Source: Acidiflorens sp963841945 (GTDB taxonomy: Bacteria; Acidobacteriota; Terriglobia; Terriglobales; Acidobacteriaceae). From it: a stretch of 64,000 nt of DNA. A model generated the notes under the pieces. The model was not told where the DNA came from and did not search any database. It saw nothing but the letters and a program-made list of their open reading frames with translations. The first letter of the stretch is position 1, and each line of letters opens with the position of its first letter. The DNA lies in contig CAWJFC010000015.1 in assembly GCA_963841945.1 (NCBI GenBank), positions 177,045 to 241,044 on the forward strand, read 5' to 3'. The position numbers and the translations under genes were made by a program. Shown here piece by piece: positions 16,602 to 25,309 of the stretch.

Positions 16602-16617
16602 TGTGATGTCAATCACA
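16602..16617. promoter_or_regulatory. CRP-consensus palindrome, distal
   Basis: TGTGATGTCAATCACA is an exact match to TGTGA-N6-TCACA, 116 bases upstream of the regulator start. A one-mismatch copy (GGTGA-N6-GCACA) is at 16580-16595, so three sites stand within 90 bases. Confidence 0.7.
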
Positions 16618-16678
16618 GGGGAGTAACCAGCACCCGCGTTCCGAATAGCCAGTAATCGCTCTCGGTGATTTCAACCTA

Positions 16679-16784
16679 TTAACCACGATGGCACGGAGAA
16701 CTAAAGCAAACCTACGGTTGGCAATAACGTTGACTTTTTCAGGCTTTAGCCAGGTTGCTCCATGGCTCCGTGTTGCAGACTCCG
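16679..16784. repeat. Imperfect inverted-repeat element
   Basis: The left arm contains CACGGAG (16692-16698) and CTAAAGC (16701-16707); the right arm contains GCTTTAG (16743-16749) and CTCCGTG (16766-16772). The left edge TTAACCACGATGGCACGGAG resembles the widespread ACCACGGAGACACGGAG intergenic repeats, like the element at 32681. The rest of the 16618-16928 gap shows no gene. Confidence 0.5.
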
Positions 16785-16928
16785 ATCAGTGCGCTGCGCT
16801 AATTTCGGTAGTGTGCTAATGCAAAATAGGGCACTACCCCAATTTCTATTTGCTGGAAGTAGCGCGACTTTCAGGGCATACTAGGGAGCAGTCCCCCGAA
16901 ATCCATCGAGCCCCAAGGATCTTTTGCC

Positions 16929-17726
16929 GTGCCCGCGTTTCAAGACGAGAAGAACTCCGAGATCCACCTGGAACGATCCCATTTGCAGCGCACCTCATTA
17001 GGGCGCCCGCGCGAGAACACATTGCCGGCGGCGGAAATCGAAGCACAGCGCAAGCGCATGCTGATTGCACTCGGGATCCTTCTATTGGCGCTGGTGGCCG
17101 TGATCATTAAGGACTGGGATTTCTGGTTTCCGACCAAGGGAGAATCGCCACAGGCGGTGGCGCTGCGCAAGGCGAAGGCAATCGTGGAGAGCCCGAGCGC
17201 GCCAGCGCCCGTAGTGCACGAACAGAAAAGGCCCGTGAGAAGCGATGCGCCCGTAGTTCCGTTGACAGCGACTACCGAGCGGACCGCTCTGCCGCCTTTA
17301 CAGGTTGAGGTCGTGGCAGGCAATCGCAGTGTGAATGTGCCGGCCAAGAATGCCGCGATCCACGTGGACGTGGCGTCCGGGGCGACCGGCGCCAGCGTGA
17401 CGGCTCCGCCAGGGATTGCCCCGGGCGCGTCACATGGCGGAGTGAGGGTATCGCGCGAGGCGGCGCAGAGCGTGGACGTGAGCGTGCCGCCCGACTATCC
17501 ACTGCTGGCGCGGCAGATGAAGGTGCAGGGTGTGGTCAGCCTGCAGGCTCTGATCGCACGGGATGGGACGATTCAGGAACTACAGATTCTAAGTGGACCG
17601 GAGATTCTGGCCACGGCGGCGCGCGAGGCCGTAAAGCAGTGGCACTTTAAGCCTTATCTCCAGAACGGGCAGCCGGTAGAGACGCAGGCACGGATTACGG
17701 TGAACTTTACGATTTCGACGAATTAG
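16929..17726 (+). CDS. TonB-like energy transducer (TonB C-terminal domain)
   Basis: A 265-residue protein with one membrane helix (MLIALGILLLALVAVII, about residues 44-60), a Pro/Ala-rich periplasmic linker, and a C-terminal TonB domain (about 190-265: DYPLLARQMKVQGVVSLQA, then AAREAVKQWHFKPYLQNGQ). TonB domains couple the proton-motive force at the inner membrane to outer-membrane receptors; many stand-alone copies have other envelope roles. The start is GTG 16929 with AAGGA about ten bases upstream. No exbB/exbD or receptor gene is in the window. Confidence 0.82.
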   Translation: MPAFQDEKNSEIHLERSHLQRTSLGRPRENTLPAAEIEAQRKRMLIALGILLLALVAVIIKDWDFWFPTKGESPQAVALRKAKAIVESPSAPAPVVHEQKRPVRSDAPVVPLTATTERTALPPLQVEVVAGNRSVNVPAKNAAIHVDVASGATGASVTAPPGIAPGASHGGVRVSREAAQSVDVSVPPDYPLLARQMKVQGVVSLQALIARDGTIQELQILSGPEILATAAREAVKQWHFKPYLQNGQPVETQARITVNFTISTN

Positions 17727-17820
17727 CTTGCCGTAGAGTAGGGCGAAAATTCATCTCCGCGCATTTGGCGCGACCCGCGCGCGGATTCTCCTGGCTCGCA
17801 ACTCACCCCCAAAATTTAAA

Positions 17821-17856
17821 CGGGCGCCCGAGATCCTTTCGAATCTCGGGCGCCCG
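17821..17856 (-). terminator. Strong hairpin, probable terminator between convergent genes
   Basis: A perfect 14-bp stem, CGGGCGCCCGAGAT (17821-17834) with ATCTCGGGCGCCCG (17843-17856), loop of eight bases. On the minus strand it is followed by TTTAAATTTT, which suits an intrinsic terminator for the hydrogenase-protease gene that ends at 17967; it could also stop transcription from the TonB gene. Confidence 0.6.
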
Positions 17857-17966
17857 GGCAGCCCTCCCCCAGAACTGCTCAAAATGAATGTAAGACTCTG
17901 ACTGGTTTTAGAAAATAGCCCGCGGGTGCCAGCCAATTCCACCAAAGTGCCAGAGACGTAGTTCTA

Positions 17967-18428
17967 TTACAAACCACTCAAACTACTAGTGTTTACCCAC
18001 TGGCGAATGCGCTCGAGATAGGCGGGCCACGAGGCTGCCATGGGCAGAGAAAGTGTCTCCCCAAACTCGAAATTCGCGCCCGTCACGGTGAGCAGCGAGG
18101 CGGGCGGCTCTGCCTGAAAATAGCGCCAGGCAAGTTCGAGCAACGAGGAGGGCGTCAGATCATGGCTCATCGCGCCCGGCTGGAAGTAGGGGTCGCGCAG
18201 AATCTCCGCATAACGGACTTCGCCGGGTACCCCGGTGCGGGACGCGTCGAGAAAGAGCACACGCGAAGCTCCTGAAATGGGCTCGGCCAGTTCGGGGGTG
18301 AGTTGCTGCATCGCGATGACAGAAATTTCCGGAAAAGAGAACTCCCTTTCCATAGCCACGGCGGCGAGATAGCCGGCGGCGTCATCCGAGCGAAGCGGGT
18401 TGCCATACCCGATAATGAGCGATGACAT
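17967..18428 (-). CDS. Hydrogenase maturation protease (M52 family)
   Basis: A 153-residue protein with the diagnostic N-terminal motif GYGNPLRSDDAAG, followed by QQLTPELAEPI (an acidic residue that binds Ni) and FLDAS, and later a His in AMSHDLTP. These are the metal-binding features of HyaD/HycI-type endopeptidases, which clip the C-terminus of the NiFe-hydrogenase large subunit after Ni insertion. No hydrogenase structural gene or other hyp gene lies in this window, so its substrate must be encoded elsewhere. The open frame reaches 18509, but ATG 18428 (MSSLIIGYGNP) is the natural start. Confidence 0.82.
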   Translation of the reverse strand: MSSLIIGYGNPLRSDDAAGYLAAVAMEREFSFPEISVIAMQQLTPELAEPISGASRVLFLDASRTGVPGEVRYAEILRDPYFQPGAMSHDLTPSSLLELAWRYFQAEPPASLLTVTGANFEFGETLSLPMAASWPAYLERIRQWVNTSSLSGL

Positions 18429-18581
18429 GGGATCGGTATTCTGCCGCCCTGATACTACACGGCAGGAATCAACTACGGCTGGACAAGCAAGGGGCAGCAT
18501 CCCGCACAAACGTCTTAACCACTGAGAGGCTTCTTGCGTCTAAGGTATGGGGATGGGACATGTTCCGCTTGCAGTCGCAGG

Positions 18582-18587
18582 TATAAT
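18582..18587 (+). promoter_or_regulatory. Possible -10 element for the HtrA gene
   Basis: TATAAT, an exact -10 consensus hexamer, 45 bases upstream of the HtrA start. No good -35 box is found at 16-18 bases, so this is weak evidence. Confidence 0.35.
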
Positions 18588-18631
18588 TAGTAATTACGCC
18601 ATTCTCAGCACGCCGTCATCAGGAGGAGCAA

Positions 18632-20227
18632 ATGGATTCGCGCGAAAGCGCTTTTTGGGCCCGTCTCAAAGCCAACCGCTGGGCCTACACGCTTACGATT
18701 TTAGCCACGCTGTCCCTGGGAATTCTGATTGGCACCGTGATTTCCTACGGGGTCAAGGGCAAAGAGGGACAGAAGTCCTCCGATGCGACGCCGCTCACCG
18801 TGCCCGCGCCCCAACAGCTTTCCAACGCGTTCGCGCAGATTTCCAAGCAATTGGAGCCCAGCGTCGTCAACATCAACACCGAATCGACCATCAAGAACCC
18901 GCATCACAGACGGGGGAACGCGCGTCCCAACCCGGACGAGGATCAGGGGGACCAGGGCGGCGGCGACGATAGCCCGTTTCAGGATTTTTTCGATAAATTT
19001 TTTGGTGGCCAGGGTGGACCGGACACGGGCACGATCCGGCAGCGCTCGCTCGGGTCGGGTGTGATTGTTGATCCCAAGGGCTACATTGTCACCAACCGGC
19101 ACGTGGTCGAGAAAGCCGATCGAATTCGCGTGAAGATGCTGGGCGAACCGGAAGGCGCTCCCGGCCATGACGCAAAACTCATCGGCATGGACCAGGAGAC
19201 AGATCTAGCCGTGATCAAGATCGACGTCGATCATGCGCTGCCAGCGGCCAAGATCGGCAACTCGGATGGCATGCAGGTGGGTGATTGGGTGCTGGCGATC
19301 GGCAGTCCATTTGGATTGCAGGAGACCGTGACGGCGGGCATTGTTTCGGCCAAGGGGCGCAACATCGTTCCCAACCGGCAGTTCCAGTCATTTATTCAGA
19401 CTGACGCGGCGATCAATCCCGGCAACTCGGGCGGACCGCTCGTCAACATGGCGGGCGAGGTGATCGGCATCAACACGGCGATTTTAACGGAGACGAGCTC
19501 GTATGCGGGCGTTGGCTTCGCCATGCCGTCGAACACGGTGGCCTCGGTTTACAACCAGCTGATTGGGCCAGATCATCGCGTGGCTCGCGGATCGATCGGC
19601 ATCGAGTTCGCGGCGCAGCCGAATCCGGCAATCGCGCGCATTTATGGCGCGGGCGTGACGGTTTCGAATGTGGTCTCCGGCAGCCCGGCGGAACAGGCGG
19701 GACTGAAGATCGGGGACACCATCACAGCTGTCGACGGCAAGGAGCTAAAGAGCGGCGACGATCTGGTGGGCGATATCGCGTCGCGCAGGCCGGGCAGCAA
19801 GGCGAAGCTCGACTTTGTCCGCAATGGCAAGAAGCAGGAGACGACGGTGACCATTGCCGACCGCTCCAAGCTGTTCGCTTCGCGCCTGGGCGAGGAAGAT
19901 GAGAATCAGGGTGAGGAAGAACCCAAGCCCAGCAAGATGGGCCTCACCGTTCACGGCATTACCAGCGATATGGCGGACCGGCTTGGCATCGCCATGGGTA
20001 AAGGCGTGGTGGTGCAGGATGTTAAGCAGGGATCGTTCGCCGAGGATCTTGGCTTGAATCGCGGCGACGTGATCCTGGAGGTCAACAAGCAACCCGTGAA
20101 TAGTCCCGACGATTTCGCGAAGATCGAATCGTCGCTCAAGAGCGGGCAGGATGTAGTGTTCCTGGTGCGGCCGCGCGGATCGCGGGCGCAGGATGGAACC
20201 ATTTTCCTGGCGGGGACACTTCCGTAA
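18632..20227 (+). CDS. HtrA/DegP-type periplasmic serine protease with two PDZ domains
   Basis: A 531-residue protease. An N-terminal membrane segment (LTILATLSLGILIGTVISYG) anchors it. The trypsin-like domain holds the triad His157 (TNRHVVE), Asp191 (ETDLAVIKI) and Ser266 (GNSGGPL). An Asp/Gly-rich loop (residues about 90-115) precedes it. Two PDZ domains follow (about 325-410 and 430-525), separated by an acidic linker (EEDENQGEEEPKP). Do-type proteases degrade or refold damaged envelope proteins. AGGAGG lies about six bases before ATG 18632. It is transcribed divergently from the hydrogenase protease. Confidence 0.92.
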   Translation: MDSRESAFWARLKANRWAYTLTILATLSLGILIGTVISYGVKGKEGQKSSDATPLTVPAPQQLSNAFAQISKQLEPSVVNINTESTIKNPHHRRGNARPNPDEDQGDQGGGDDSPFQDFFDKFFGGQGGPDTGTIRQRSLGSGVIVDPKGYIVTNRHVVEKADRIRVKMLGEPEGAPGHDAKLIGMDQETDLAVIKIDVDHALPAAKIGNSDGMQVGDWVLAIGSPFGLQETVTAGIVSAKGRNIVPNRQFQSFIQTDAAINPGNSGGPLVNMAGEVIGINTAILTETSSYAGVGFAMPSNTVASVYNQLIGPDHRVARGSIGIEFAAQPNPAIARIYGAGVTVSNVVSGSPAEQAGLKIGDTITAVDGKELKSGDDLVGDIASRRPGSKAKLDFVRNGKKQETTVTIADRSKLFASRLGEEDENQGEEEPKPSKMGLTVHGITSDMADRLGIAMGKGVVVQDVKQGSFAEDLGLNRGDVILEVNKQPVNSPDDFAKIESSLKSGQDVVFLVRPRGSRAQDGTIFLAGTLP

Positions 20228-20351
20228 CCGAGTGATGCACCGGCGAGACTGGCATACAGTTCCCTTTTGGGGGACGATCAAGTAGGCTGTCTGGCCGGCT
20301 TTTTGTTGTTTGCGGTGGCGGCCGTGGTGGGAACGGCCGCGAACGCGAATC

Positions 20352-21023
20352 ATGCGGGATCGAATTCCAAGTCGGGGATGGAGACGAGCTGCGCTTTGCG
20401 GCTTGTTGGGCATAGCGCTCGGCGGAGGCGCGCTGGCGGCTACTTCTGTTTCAGGCGCGACCGCGACTCCGGGCACGCCCGCGACGCCAGCAACGACGGG
20501 ATCAAAGCACACTAAAGGCGCGGCAACCGGCACGCCGGGCACAGCGGTCCACAAGAGCTCGGCGCACTCATCGAGTAGGCACGCGAGCGCGAGCAAAACG
20601 GCTGCGAGCAAGAGTTCGTCTCACAGGGCTTCATCTCACCGGACTAAAACGCAGACATCGAGCGCTCGCGGCAAGAAAGGCTCCAAGAATTCCCGTACTG
20701 CAAAGAAGCGCGGGCAACAGGCGATCGATCACGACCGCGCGACGGCCATCCAGGAAGCGTTAATTCGTGAACATTATTTGCAGGGAGAGCCTTCGGGGAC
20801 GTGGGATGCCGCCACGCAGGCGGCGATGCAGAAGTATCAGGCAGACCAGGGGTGGCAGTCGAAGACGACGCCGGACTCGCGGGCACTAATCAAGTTGGGA
20901 TTGGGACCGAGCAAGGACCACTTGCTAAACCCGGAGAGCGCGATGACCTCATCACCGGCGACGGGGGATCCGAAGACCGCAGCCAAGCCGGATCGGCCAC
21001 AGAATAGCCTTCCCCAGCAGTAA
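20352..21023 (+). CDS. Peptidoglycan-binding-domain protein with Ser/Thr/Lys-rich linker
   Basis: A 223-residue exported protein. The signal region (AALCGLLGIALGGGALAA) is followed by a long low-complexity segment rich in Ser, Ala, Thr, His and Lys (about residues 45-130). A C-terminal peptidoglycan-binding domain type 1 follows (about 135-190): IQEALIREHYLQGEPSG, then WDAATQAAMQKYQADQG. The likely role is non-covalent cell-wall attachment. The open frame begins at TTG 20310, but ATG 20352 fits the signal peptide better. It lies 124 bases after the HtrA gene on the same strand. Confidence 0.72.
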   Translation: MRDRIPSRGWRRAALCGLLGIALGGGALAATSVSGATATPGTPATPATTGSKHTKGAATGTPGTAVHKSSAHSSSRHASASKTAASKSSSHRASSHRTKTQTSSARGKKGSKNSRTAKKRGQQAIDHDRATAIQEALIREHYLQGEPSGTWDAATQAAMQKYQADQGWQSKTTPDSRALIKLGLGPSKDHLLNPESAMTSSPATGDPKTAAKPDRPQNSLPQQ

Positions 21024-21029
21024 GCATTC

Positions 21030-21047
21030 CGACGAGTCAACTCGTCG
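21030..21047. terminator. Short perfect hairpin after the peptidoglycan-binding gene
   Basis: CGACGAGT / ACTCGTCG with a two-base loop, seven bases after the stop codon. It lacks a T-run, so termination is only likely, not sure. Confidence 0.4.
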
Positions 21048-21122
21048 AACCTCCAAACATTACGCTTCAAAGCTACAAGCCATGAGAGGTGCGGTCGTCT
21101 CCTGTGATTGCTAATCCATCGC

Positions 21123-21857
21123 TTACTCCATCACCGGCCGCGGAGAATACGGAACCGGCTGCCCTTTTACGATTGCTCCCGGATTGCCTTCGACCAAAGC
21201 CTCGGCGCATTCCGCGCCCACAATCTCGGCAGCCACATCGCGCGCCTCCGACAGAATTGGAACGCGACGCTTGGTGTCATGCGCGTCTGTGGCCAGAACG
21301 TGAATGGCCGAGCGATCGAGCAGCCAGCGCGCCACGATCTCGGGACGCTCACCCCAGAAGCCGGTGAGAGACGAAGCAGTTACCTGGATCAGGCAGCCCT
21401 GTTCGGCGTATTCTAGAATGCGCTTCGGGGTCTGCTGGAGAATCGGATTGCGCTCCGGGTGAGTGAGGATCGGCGTGAGACCACGATCGCCCAGACGGCT
21501 GAAACACTCGGCGAGGTTGTTCGGAATACTGTAGTTGCTCAACTCGATCAGCAGATAGTTCGTACTGCCGATGGTGTAGGTGTGCGGCGCGACGAGCACG
21601 CGCTCGAGATTTTCGTAAGAGAGATGAAAGTCGCAGCCCAGGCTGAATTCGAGCGATGGGCCAACGCGCGTACGCAGCTCGTCAAGGAGTTCGGAGAGAT
21701 AGTCACGCTCGTAGAGATAGCGATGGTTGGCGTGCGGTGTGGCGACAGTATGGGTGATGCCATCGGCCGCCGCCATGCGGCACATTTCTACCGCCATCTC
21801 CCAGGACTTGGGGCCGTCATCAACCTCGGGCAGGATGTGGCAATGGATATCGATCAT
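21123..21857 (-). CDS. CpsB/YwqE-type PHP-domain tyrosine phosphatase
   Basis: A 244-residue PHP-fold metallophosphatase. Metal-binding motifs are visible: DIHCHILPEVDDGP at the N-terminus, ATPHANHRY near residue 40, a Cys/Asp/His set (GCDFHLS), ILTHPERN near 135, and ATDAHDT near 190. This is the layout of CpsB/CapC proteins, which dephosphorylate the tyrosine kinases that control exopolysaccharide export, and need Mn. No kinase or capsule gene is beside it. The ATG at 21857 starts directly at the first metal motif. Confidence 0.85.
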   Translation of the reverse strand: MIDIHCHILPEVDDGPKSWEMAVEMCRMAAADGITHTVATPHANHRYLYERDYLSELLDELRTRVGPSLEFSLGCDFHLSYENLERVLVAPHTYTIGSTNYLLIELSNYSIPNNLAECFSRLGDRGLTPILTHPERNPILQQTPKRILEYAEQGCLIQVTASSLTGFWGERPEIVARWLLDRSAIHVLATDAHDTKRRVPILSEARDVAAEIVGAECAEALVEGNPGAIVKGQPVPYSPRPVME

Positions 21858-21945
21858 GCGAACGTGGATTGAATCCTATCTAGTTTAAATCGCCCGACGG
21901 GACCGCGACAGCCGCGCACTTTTGTATGCGGCCTCGAATGCTGTC

Positions 21946-22485
21946 TCATTCCTCACGTTCAGCCGCGCGGTGGCGGATCCAGAGGAAATAAAGAACCGCC
22001 GCGGCGGCGATCACAATCGCAATGTTCACCCTTGCCAGCAGCCGAAGCAGGTGATCCCAATGGCGCCCGAAGAGGTAGCCGACCCCGGCGATCAGTGCGA
22101 CCCATGCAGCCGCACCCAGCAGGTTGAAGAAGAAAAACGGCCGCCACCGCATCCGCAGCACTCCGGCGAGCGGGCCGACGACCATGCGAAGTCCGAAGAT
22201 GAAGCGCGCGAAGAAAACGGTGACGGCCCCGTAGTGCTCGATGAGCGCTTCGCCGCGAGAGAGCGCGGCCGGGGAGAGGTGAAAGAAGCCCTGGAAGCGC
22301 TCGATCAGCGGGCGTCCGCCATGGTAGCCGAGGGCGTAGCCTAGAACGCCTCCTAAAGCGCCGGAGCAAGCTCCGACCACAATGATCCATCCCAGATGAA
22401 GCCGGTGTTCGGAATAGGCAAGAAAGCTGGCCAGCAGGAGCGTGCTCTCGGCAGGCACCGGGATGCCTGCGTGCTCGACAAGCAA
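21946..22485 (-). CDS. DedA-family membrane protein (N-terminus displaced by probable frameshift)
   Basis: A 179-residue open frame that covers nearly the whole DedA domain: HAGIPVPAESTLLLA near the start, GALGGVLGYALGYHGGR, then the conserved FFARFIFGLRMVVGPLAG and several membrane helices. DedA proteins are undecaprenyl-phosphate or lipid-related transporters of the inner membrane. The usual N-terminal text (FIANYGYWAIAIALLVEHAG) is present in frame upstream of the TTG at 22485 but has no start codon in that frame; a GTG at 22543 followed by LTIFA lies one frame off. A one-base shift near 22525 would give a normal N-terminus to 22543. Confidence 0.8.
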   Translation of the reverse strand: MLVEHAGIPVPAESTLLLASFLAYSEHRLHLGWIIVVGACSGALGGVLGYALGYHGGRPLIERFQGFFHLSPAALSRGEALIEHYGAVTVFFARFIFGLRMVVGPLAGVLRMRWRPFFFFNLLGAAAWVALIAGVGYLFGRHWDHLLRLLARVNIAIVIAAAAVLYFLWIRHRAAEREE

Positions 22486-22643
22486 CGCGATGGCGATGGC
22501 CCAGTATCCATAATTGGCGATGAATCGCGAAGATGGTGAGCACGTGCACGCGTGTGTAGAGAGTAGCAGAAGGATACGTTAGAAAAGATTGCAAAGCACA
22601 AATTGGGAACTTCAAACTCAATTGCGCGAGAATTTATGTTGAC

Positions 22644-22677
22644 CGTGGAAGACGAAAGTTTGTTCTCAACTTCCACG
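22644..22677 (-). terminator. Weak hairpin downstream of the hydrolase gene
   Basis: CGTGGAAG (22644-22651) pairs with CTTCCACG (22670-22677) across an 18-base loop, 34 bases after the alpha/beta-hydrolase stop on the minus strand. There is no clear T-run. Confidence 0.3.
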
Positions 22678-22710
22678 ATCCAAATCTGACATCTGCAATC
22701 GATCCGCGCG

Positions 22711-23679
22711 CTAACCTGCAAGATAATCAATCAGCACGTGATTAAATTGCGCGGCTGATTCTTCATAGGGCAAATGCCCCACTCCCTCAAAAGCCACCAG
22801 GCGCGCGTCCCTAAAGTTCTGGCGCAGGCGGTCGGCGGAGGCGAAGTGAACTGCACGATCCTTTGTTCCCCACATGAGGAGTGTGGGATAGTCGCGGATT
22901 TTCGGCAGTGTCGATTCGAGATCGACGAGATCGGATGTCCAAGACTTCAGAATATTCGAGGCGTGGCGGAAGCCGTGATTGTAACGGACCGGGATGCGAT
23001 ATCCGGCGAGCGAGTCGGGAGGAATTTTGTCGCCGCCGCTGAAGAGGCGGCGAAGCCAGAGATAGTCGAGCGCCCGCCAGCGTTCGATGGTGTTGCGAAA
23101 CACGAGCGCGCCGAGCGGCGTAACCAAAAACGGCGCGAGCCGCTTGCCATGCGGCGACCACGGATTGACCGACGCAACCAGGATCAGCCGTCCGATTTGC
23201 GGCCGGCCGCGATCCGCCGCAATGGCTGCGGCGATCATAGAAACCGCGCCCCCGTGCGATGTGCCCAGCAGGTCGAACTCGGCGAGTCCCAGCGCGTCGG
23301 CAAATTCAAGCACGCGCTCGGCAGTGCCGCGGACCGTGCAGTCCATGCCCTCAACCGCATGCGAAAGGCCAGCGCCAAGATTGTCGATGGCATAGACGGT
23401 GGCGTGCGGCGCCAGCGCGGGCATCGTGAAACGCCACGAAAACGAATAGCCCAGCAGACCGTGGACAAGGATGAGCGGGCGTCCGGCTCCAGTTTTCAGG
23501 TAACGCATGCGTCCAGCGCGCAAGCTGATCCAACACTCCTCGATGCCCGGCTCTGGAGTCCATAATTCGTGAAGCGCGCGACCGGCAAGTGTTAGTTGTT
23601 CTGTTGAATGGTCAATTCGCGCGGCGGACTGCGTTGTGGAGGGTTGTTCTGGTGCGGCTTTTTGTGTCTTGATGGGCAA
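22711..23679 (-). CDS. Alpha/beta-hydrolase
   Basis: An alpha/beta-hydrolase-fold protein of about 322 residues. Visible features: the oxyanion-hole stretch LILVHGLLGYSFSW, the nucleophile elbow GTSHGGA, the acid in WGTKDRAVHF, and the catalytic His in EGVGHLPYEE. The substrate cannot be told. The start is uncertain: the frame is open to a GTG at 23760, but that codon lies inside a strong 9-bp hairpin, so I use the TTG at 23679, which has GGA seven bases upstream. The residues before the core (Lys/Pro-rich) are unlikely to be conserved. It lies downstream of, and codirectional with, a secreted hydrolase-like gene. Confidence 0.78.
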   Translation of the reverse strand: MPIKTQKAAPEQPSTTQSAARIDHSTEQLTLAGRALHELWTPEPGIEECWISLRAGRMRYLKTGAGRPLILVHGLLGYSFSWRFTMPALAPHATVYAIDNLGAGLSHAVEGMDCTVRGTAERVLEFADALGLAEFDLLGTSHGGAVSMIAAAIAADRGRPQIGRLILVASVNPWSPHGKRLAPFLVTPLGALVFRNTIERWRALDYLWLRRLFSGGDKIPPDSLAGYRIPVRYNHGFRHASNILKSWTSDLVDLESTLPKIRDYPTLLMWGTKDRAVHFASADRLRQNFRDARLVAFEGVGHLPYEESAAQFNHVLIDYLAG

Positions 23680-23735
23680 CGTTTTTCCAGGCTGGCGGTT
23701 CTTACCAAGTGAGTGATATCGCCTCTGTCGCTTTG

Positions 23736-23760
23736 GTGGGAGCCGCGGTTTGGCTCCCAC
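23736..23760. repeat. Hairpin between two hydrolase genes
   Basis: GTGGGAGCC (23736-23744) pairs perfectly with GGCTCCCAC (23752-23760), seven-base loop, followed on the plus strand by TGCTTTTTG. It overlaps the most upstream possible start of the hydrolase gene. It may be a terminator or a mobile palindrome. Confidence 0.45.
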
Positions 23761-23853
23761 TGCTTTTTGTAGAGGATTGCCTTGTCAGGGTATGCCCCGA
23801 CTGTCCATTTTACGCTTCGATCGTGCGCCGGACTCGATGGGCGCCAGGCCAGT

Positions 23854-25203
23854 TCACAGCGGCGACTCACACCGGTCCGCAATCTCCCGTTCCTGTTTTT
23901 CTTTTGGGAGCATGACCTTGATGACGCGCTTGTTCTGATCGTACGTGGCGTGGGCCTTGCCCGGGCTCTCGATCAGCCAAAACCAGTGTGGCGCATTCTG
24001 TACGACTTGGTTGCATACCTTGGCAATCTGCGGATCTAGCAGAGGAACACTCCAGGTCAGGAGGTCGCTCGGATCGCTCCAGGCGACGATTTGGGGCACG
24101 GGCTTGTGCGCGTTCTGGCGAAGATCACTCCAGGTTTTGAGATGGGTTATCAAGTTGCCATTCCCGGTGATATCGAGGTTGGCCAGTTCGAGCAGCCGGA
24201 CTTGGTTCGCCAGGAAATATGCTTTCGAAGTGTTGGCAAGAACGTAATCGAACTCGGCCTGCCACTTGGGCGCGGTCGTCGAGTCGGCCTCTTTGAGGTC
24301 AAGGGCGGAGAACATCAGATAGCTGCCGAGGCTATGCGACACGATGACGAACTCCTGTTTCGGCGCGGGAATGACGTTTTCGCCGCGCGATCCGTCGGCC
24401 GCAACCTTAACCGATTTCCGCACCAGTTCGCCAATACCCTCAAGGAACAGAGGTCGCATCGGACCGACGGCCAACACGGCATCGGCAAAGCCCCAGTCAA
24501 GCACGAAAGTTTTTAGTGCGCGGTTCAGGACCGCACCTTTTGGCGGAAGCGCGTTGAGTTGCTGCACGTTGCTCAGAAACGGATATGTTCGGAAACGGCC
24601 GGGATTTTTCTGCGGGTTCGGATCGGGCGTAGCGGGCAGCGAGCAAATACGCAGGTAGGTTTTGTTGGGGCCGGCGAGGTCGGCGTCTTCGCCGATAATC
24701 TGTCGGCACTTGGCGGCAAAGACGAGCGGCCACCAGTTGATCTCGTCGAGATAGATGGTGGGGGCGTCACCACGGCGCGTGAGTTTGTAGTGATCGACAT
24801 AGGGAACCGAGGCGTTCCATTCTTCCGATGCGCCGTTCGCGTCCACCTTCCAGAGCGACTGGCCGAGATACCGCAGGCTGGGCGGGGCAGAGTTTAGCGC
24901 AAAGTCCCCGGCATCGGCATAGTCCGTGCCGTCGAACTCGCCTTCGGTGGTGGTGCAATCGCGTAGAAACTTGCAGATGCTCTTGCGGAGGTCAGCCGAG
25001 GCCGAACCGCCCGGCCCGCTGGCGCCCATTCCGTGAACGTAGAGAATGTGGAGCTGCGTGTTTTCGGTATTCACGCGCTTGATGGAATCTGTCAGCGAAG
25101 GGGCGGGCTTCGATTTTACGGTTGGCGGGGCCTGACACCATGAGAGGGCGGCCGCACAAAGCAGGATTCCAGCGATCGCGCGGGAGTAAGTTGAACAAGA
25201 CAT
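23854..25203 (-). CDS. Secreted protein with alpha/beta-hydrolase-like core
   Basis: A 449-residue protein with a signal peptide (IAGILLCAAALSW, cut near CQA; a lipobox-like SWC is possible). An early ILYVHGMGASGPGG stretch resembles the oxyanion-hole region of hydrolases, and the later FVIVSHSLGSYLMF resembles a nucleophile elbow with Ser replacing the first Gly (SHSLG). The distance between them (over 200 residues) is long for a simple hydrolase, so there is a large insertion. The function is unknown; a lipase/esterase-like role is an inference. GGAG precedes ATG 25203 by about eight bases. Confidence 0.65.
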   Translation of the reverse strand: MSCSTYSRAIAGILLCAAALSWCQAPPTVKSKPAPSLTDSIKRVNTENTQLHILYVHGMGASGPGGSASADLRKSICKFLRDCTTTEGEFDGTDYADAGDFALNSAPPSLRYLGQSLWKVDANGASEEWNASVPYVDHYKLTRRGDAPTIYLDEINWWPLVFAAKCRQIIGEDADLAGPNKTYLRICSLPATPDPNPQKNPGRFRTYPFLSNVQQLNALPPKGAVLNRALKTFVLDWGFADAVLAVGPMRPLFLEGIGELVRKSVKVAADGSRGENVIPAPKQEFVIVSHSLGSYLMFSALDLKEADSTTAPKWQAEFDYVLANTSKAYFLANQVRLLELANLDITGNGNLITHLKTWSDLRQNAHKPVPQIVAWSDPSDLLTWSVPLLDPQIAKVCNQVVQNAPHWFWLIESPGKAHATYDQNKRVIKVMLPKEKQEREIADRCESPL

Positions 25204-25309
25204 GATGATTCTCCAAGATGGGCAAAGGATAACCGTGGATTCATCGAGTTAATAAGTGCTAAGCCGGAATACATACTGGTTGATGAGTTCCAGCGAGAGG
25301 GTGAGGGCG

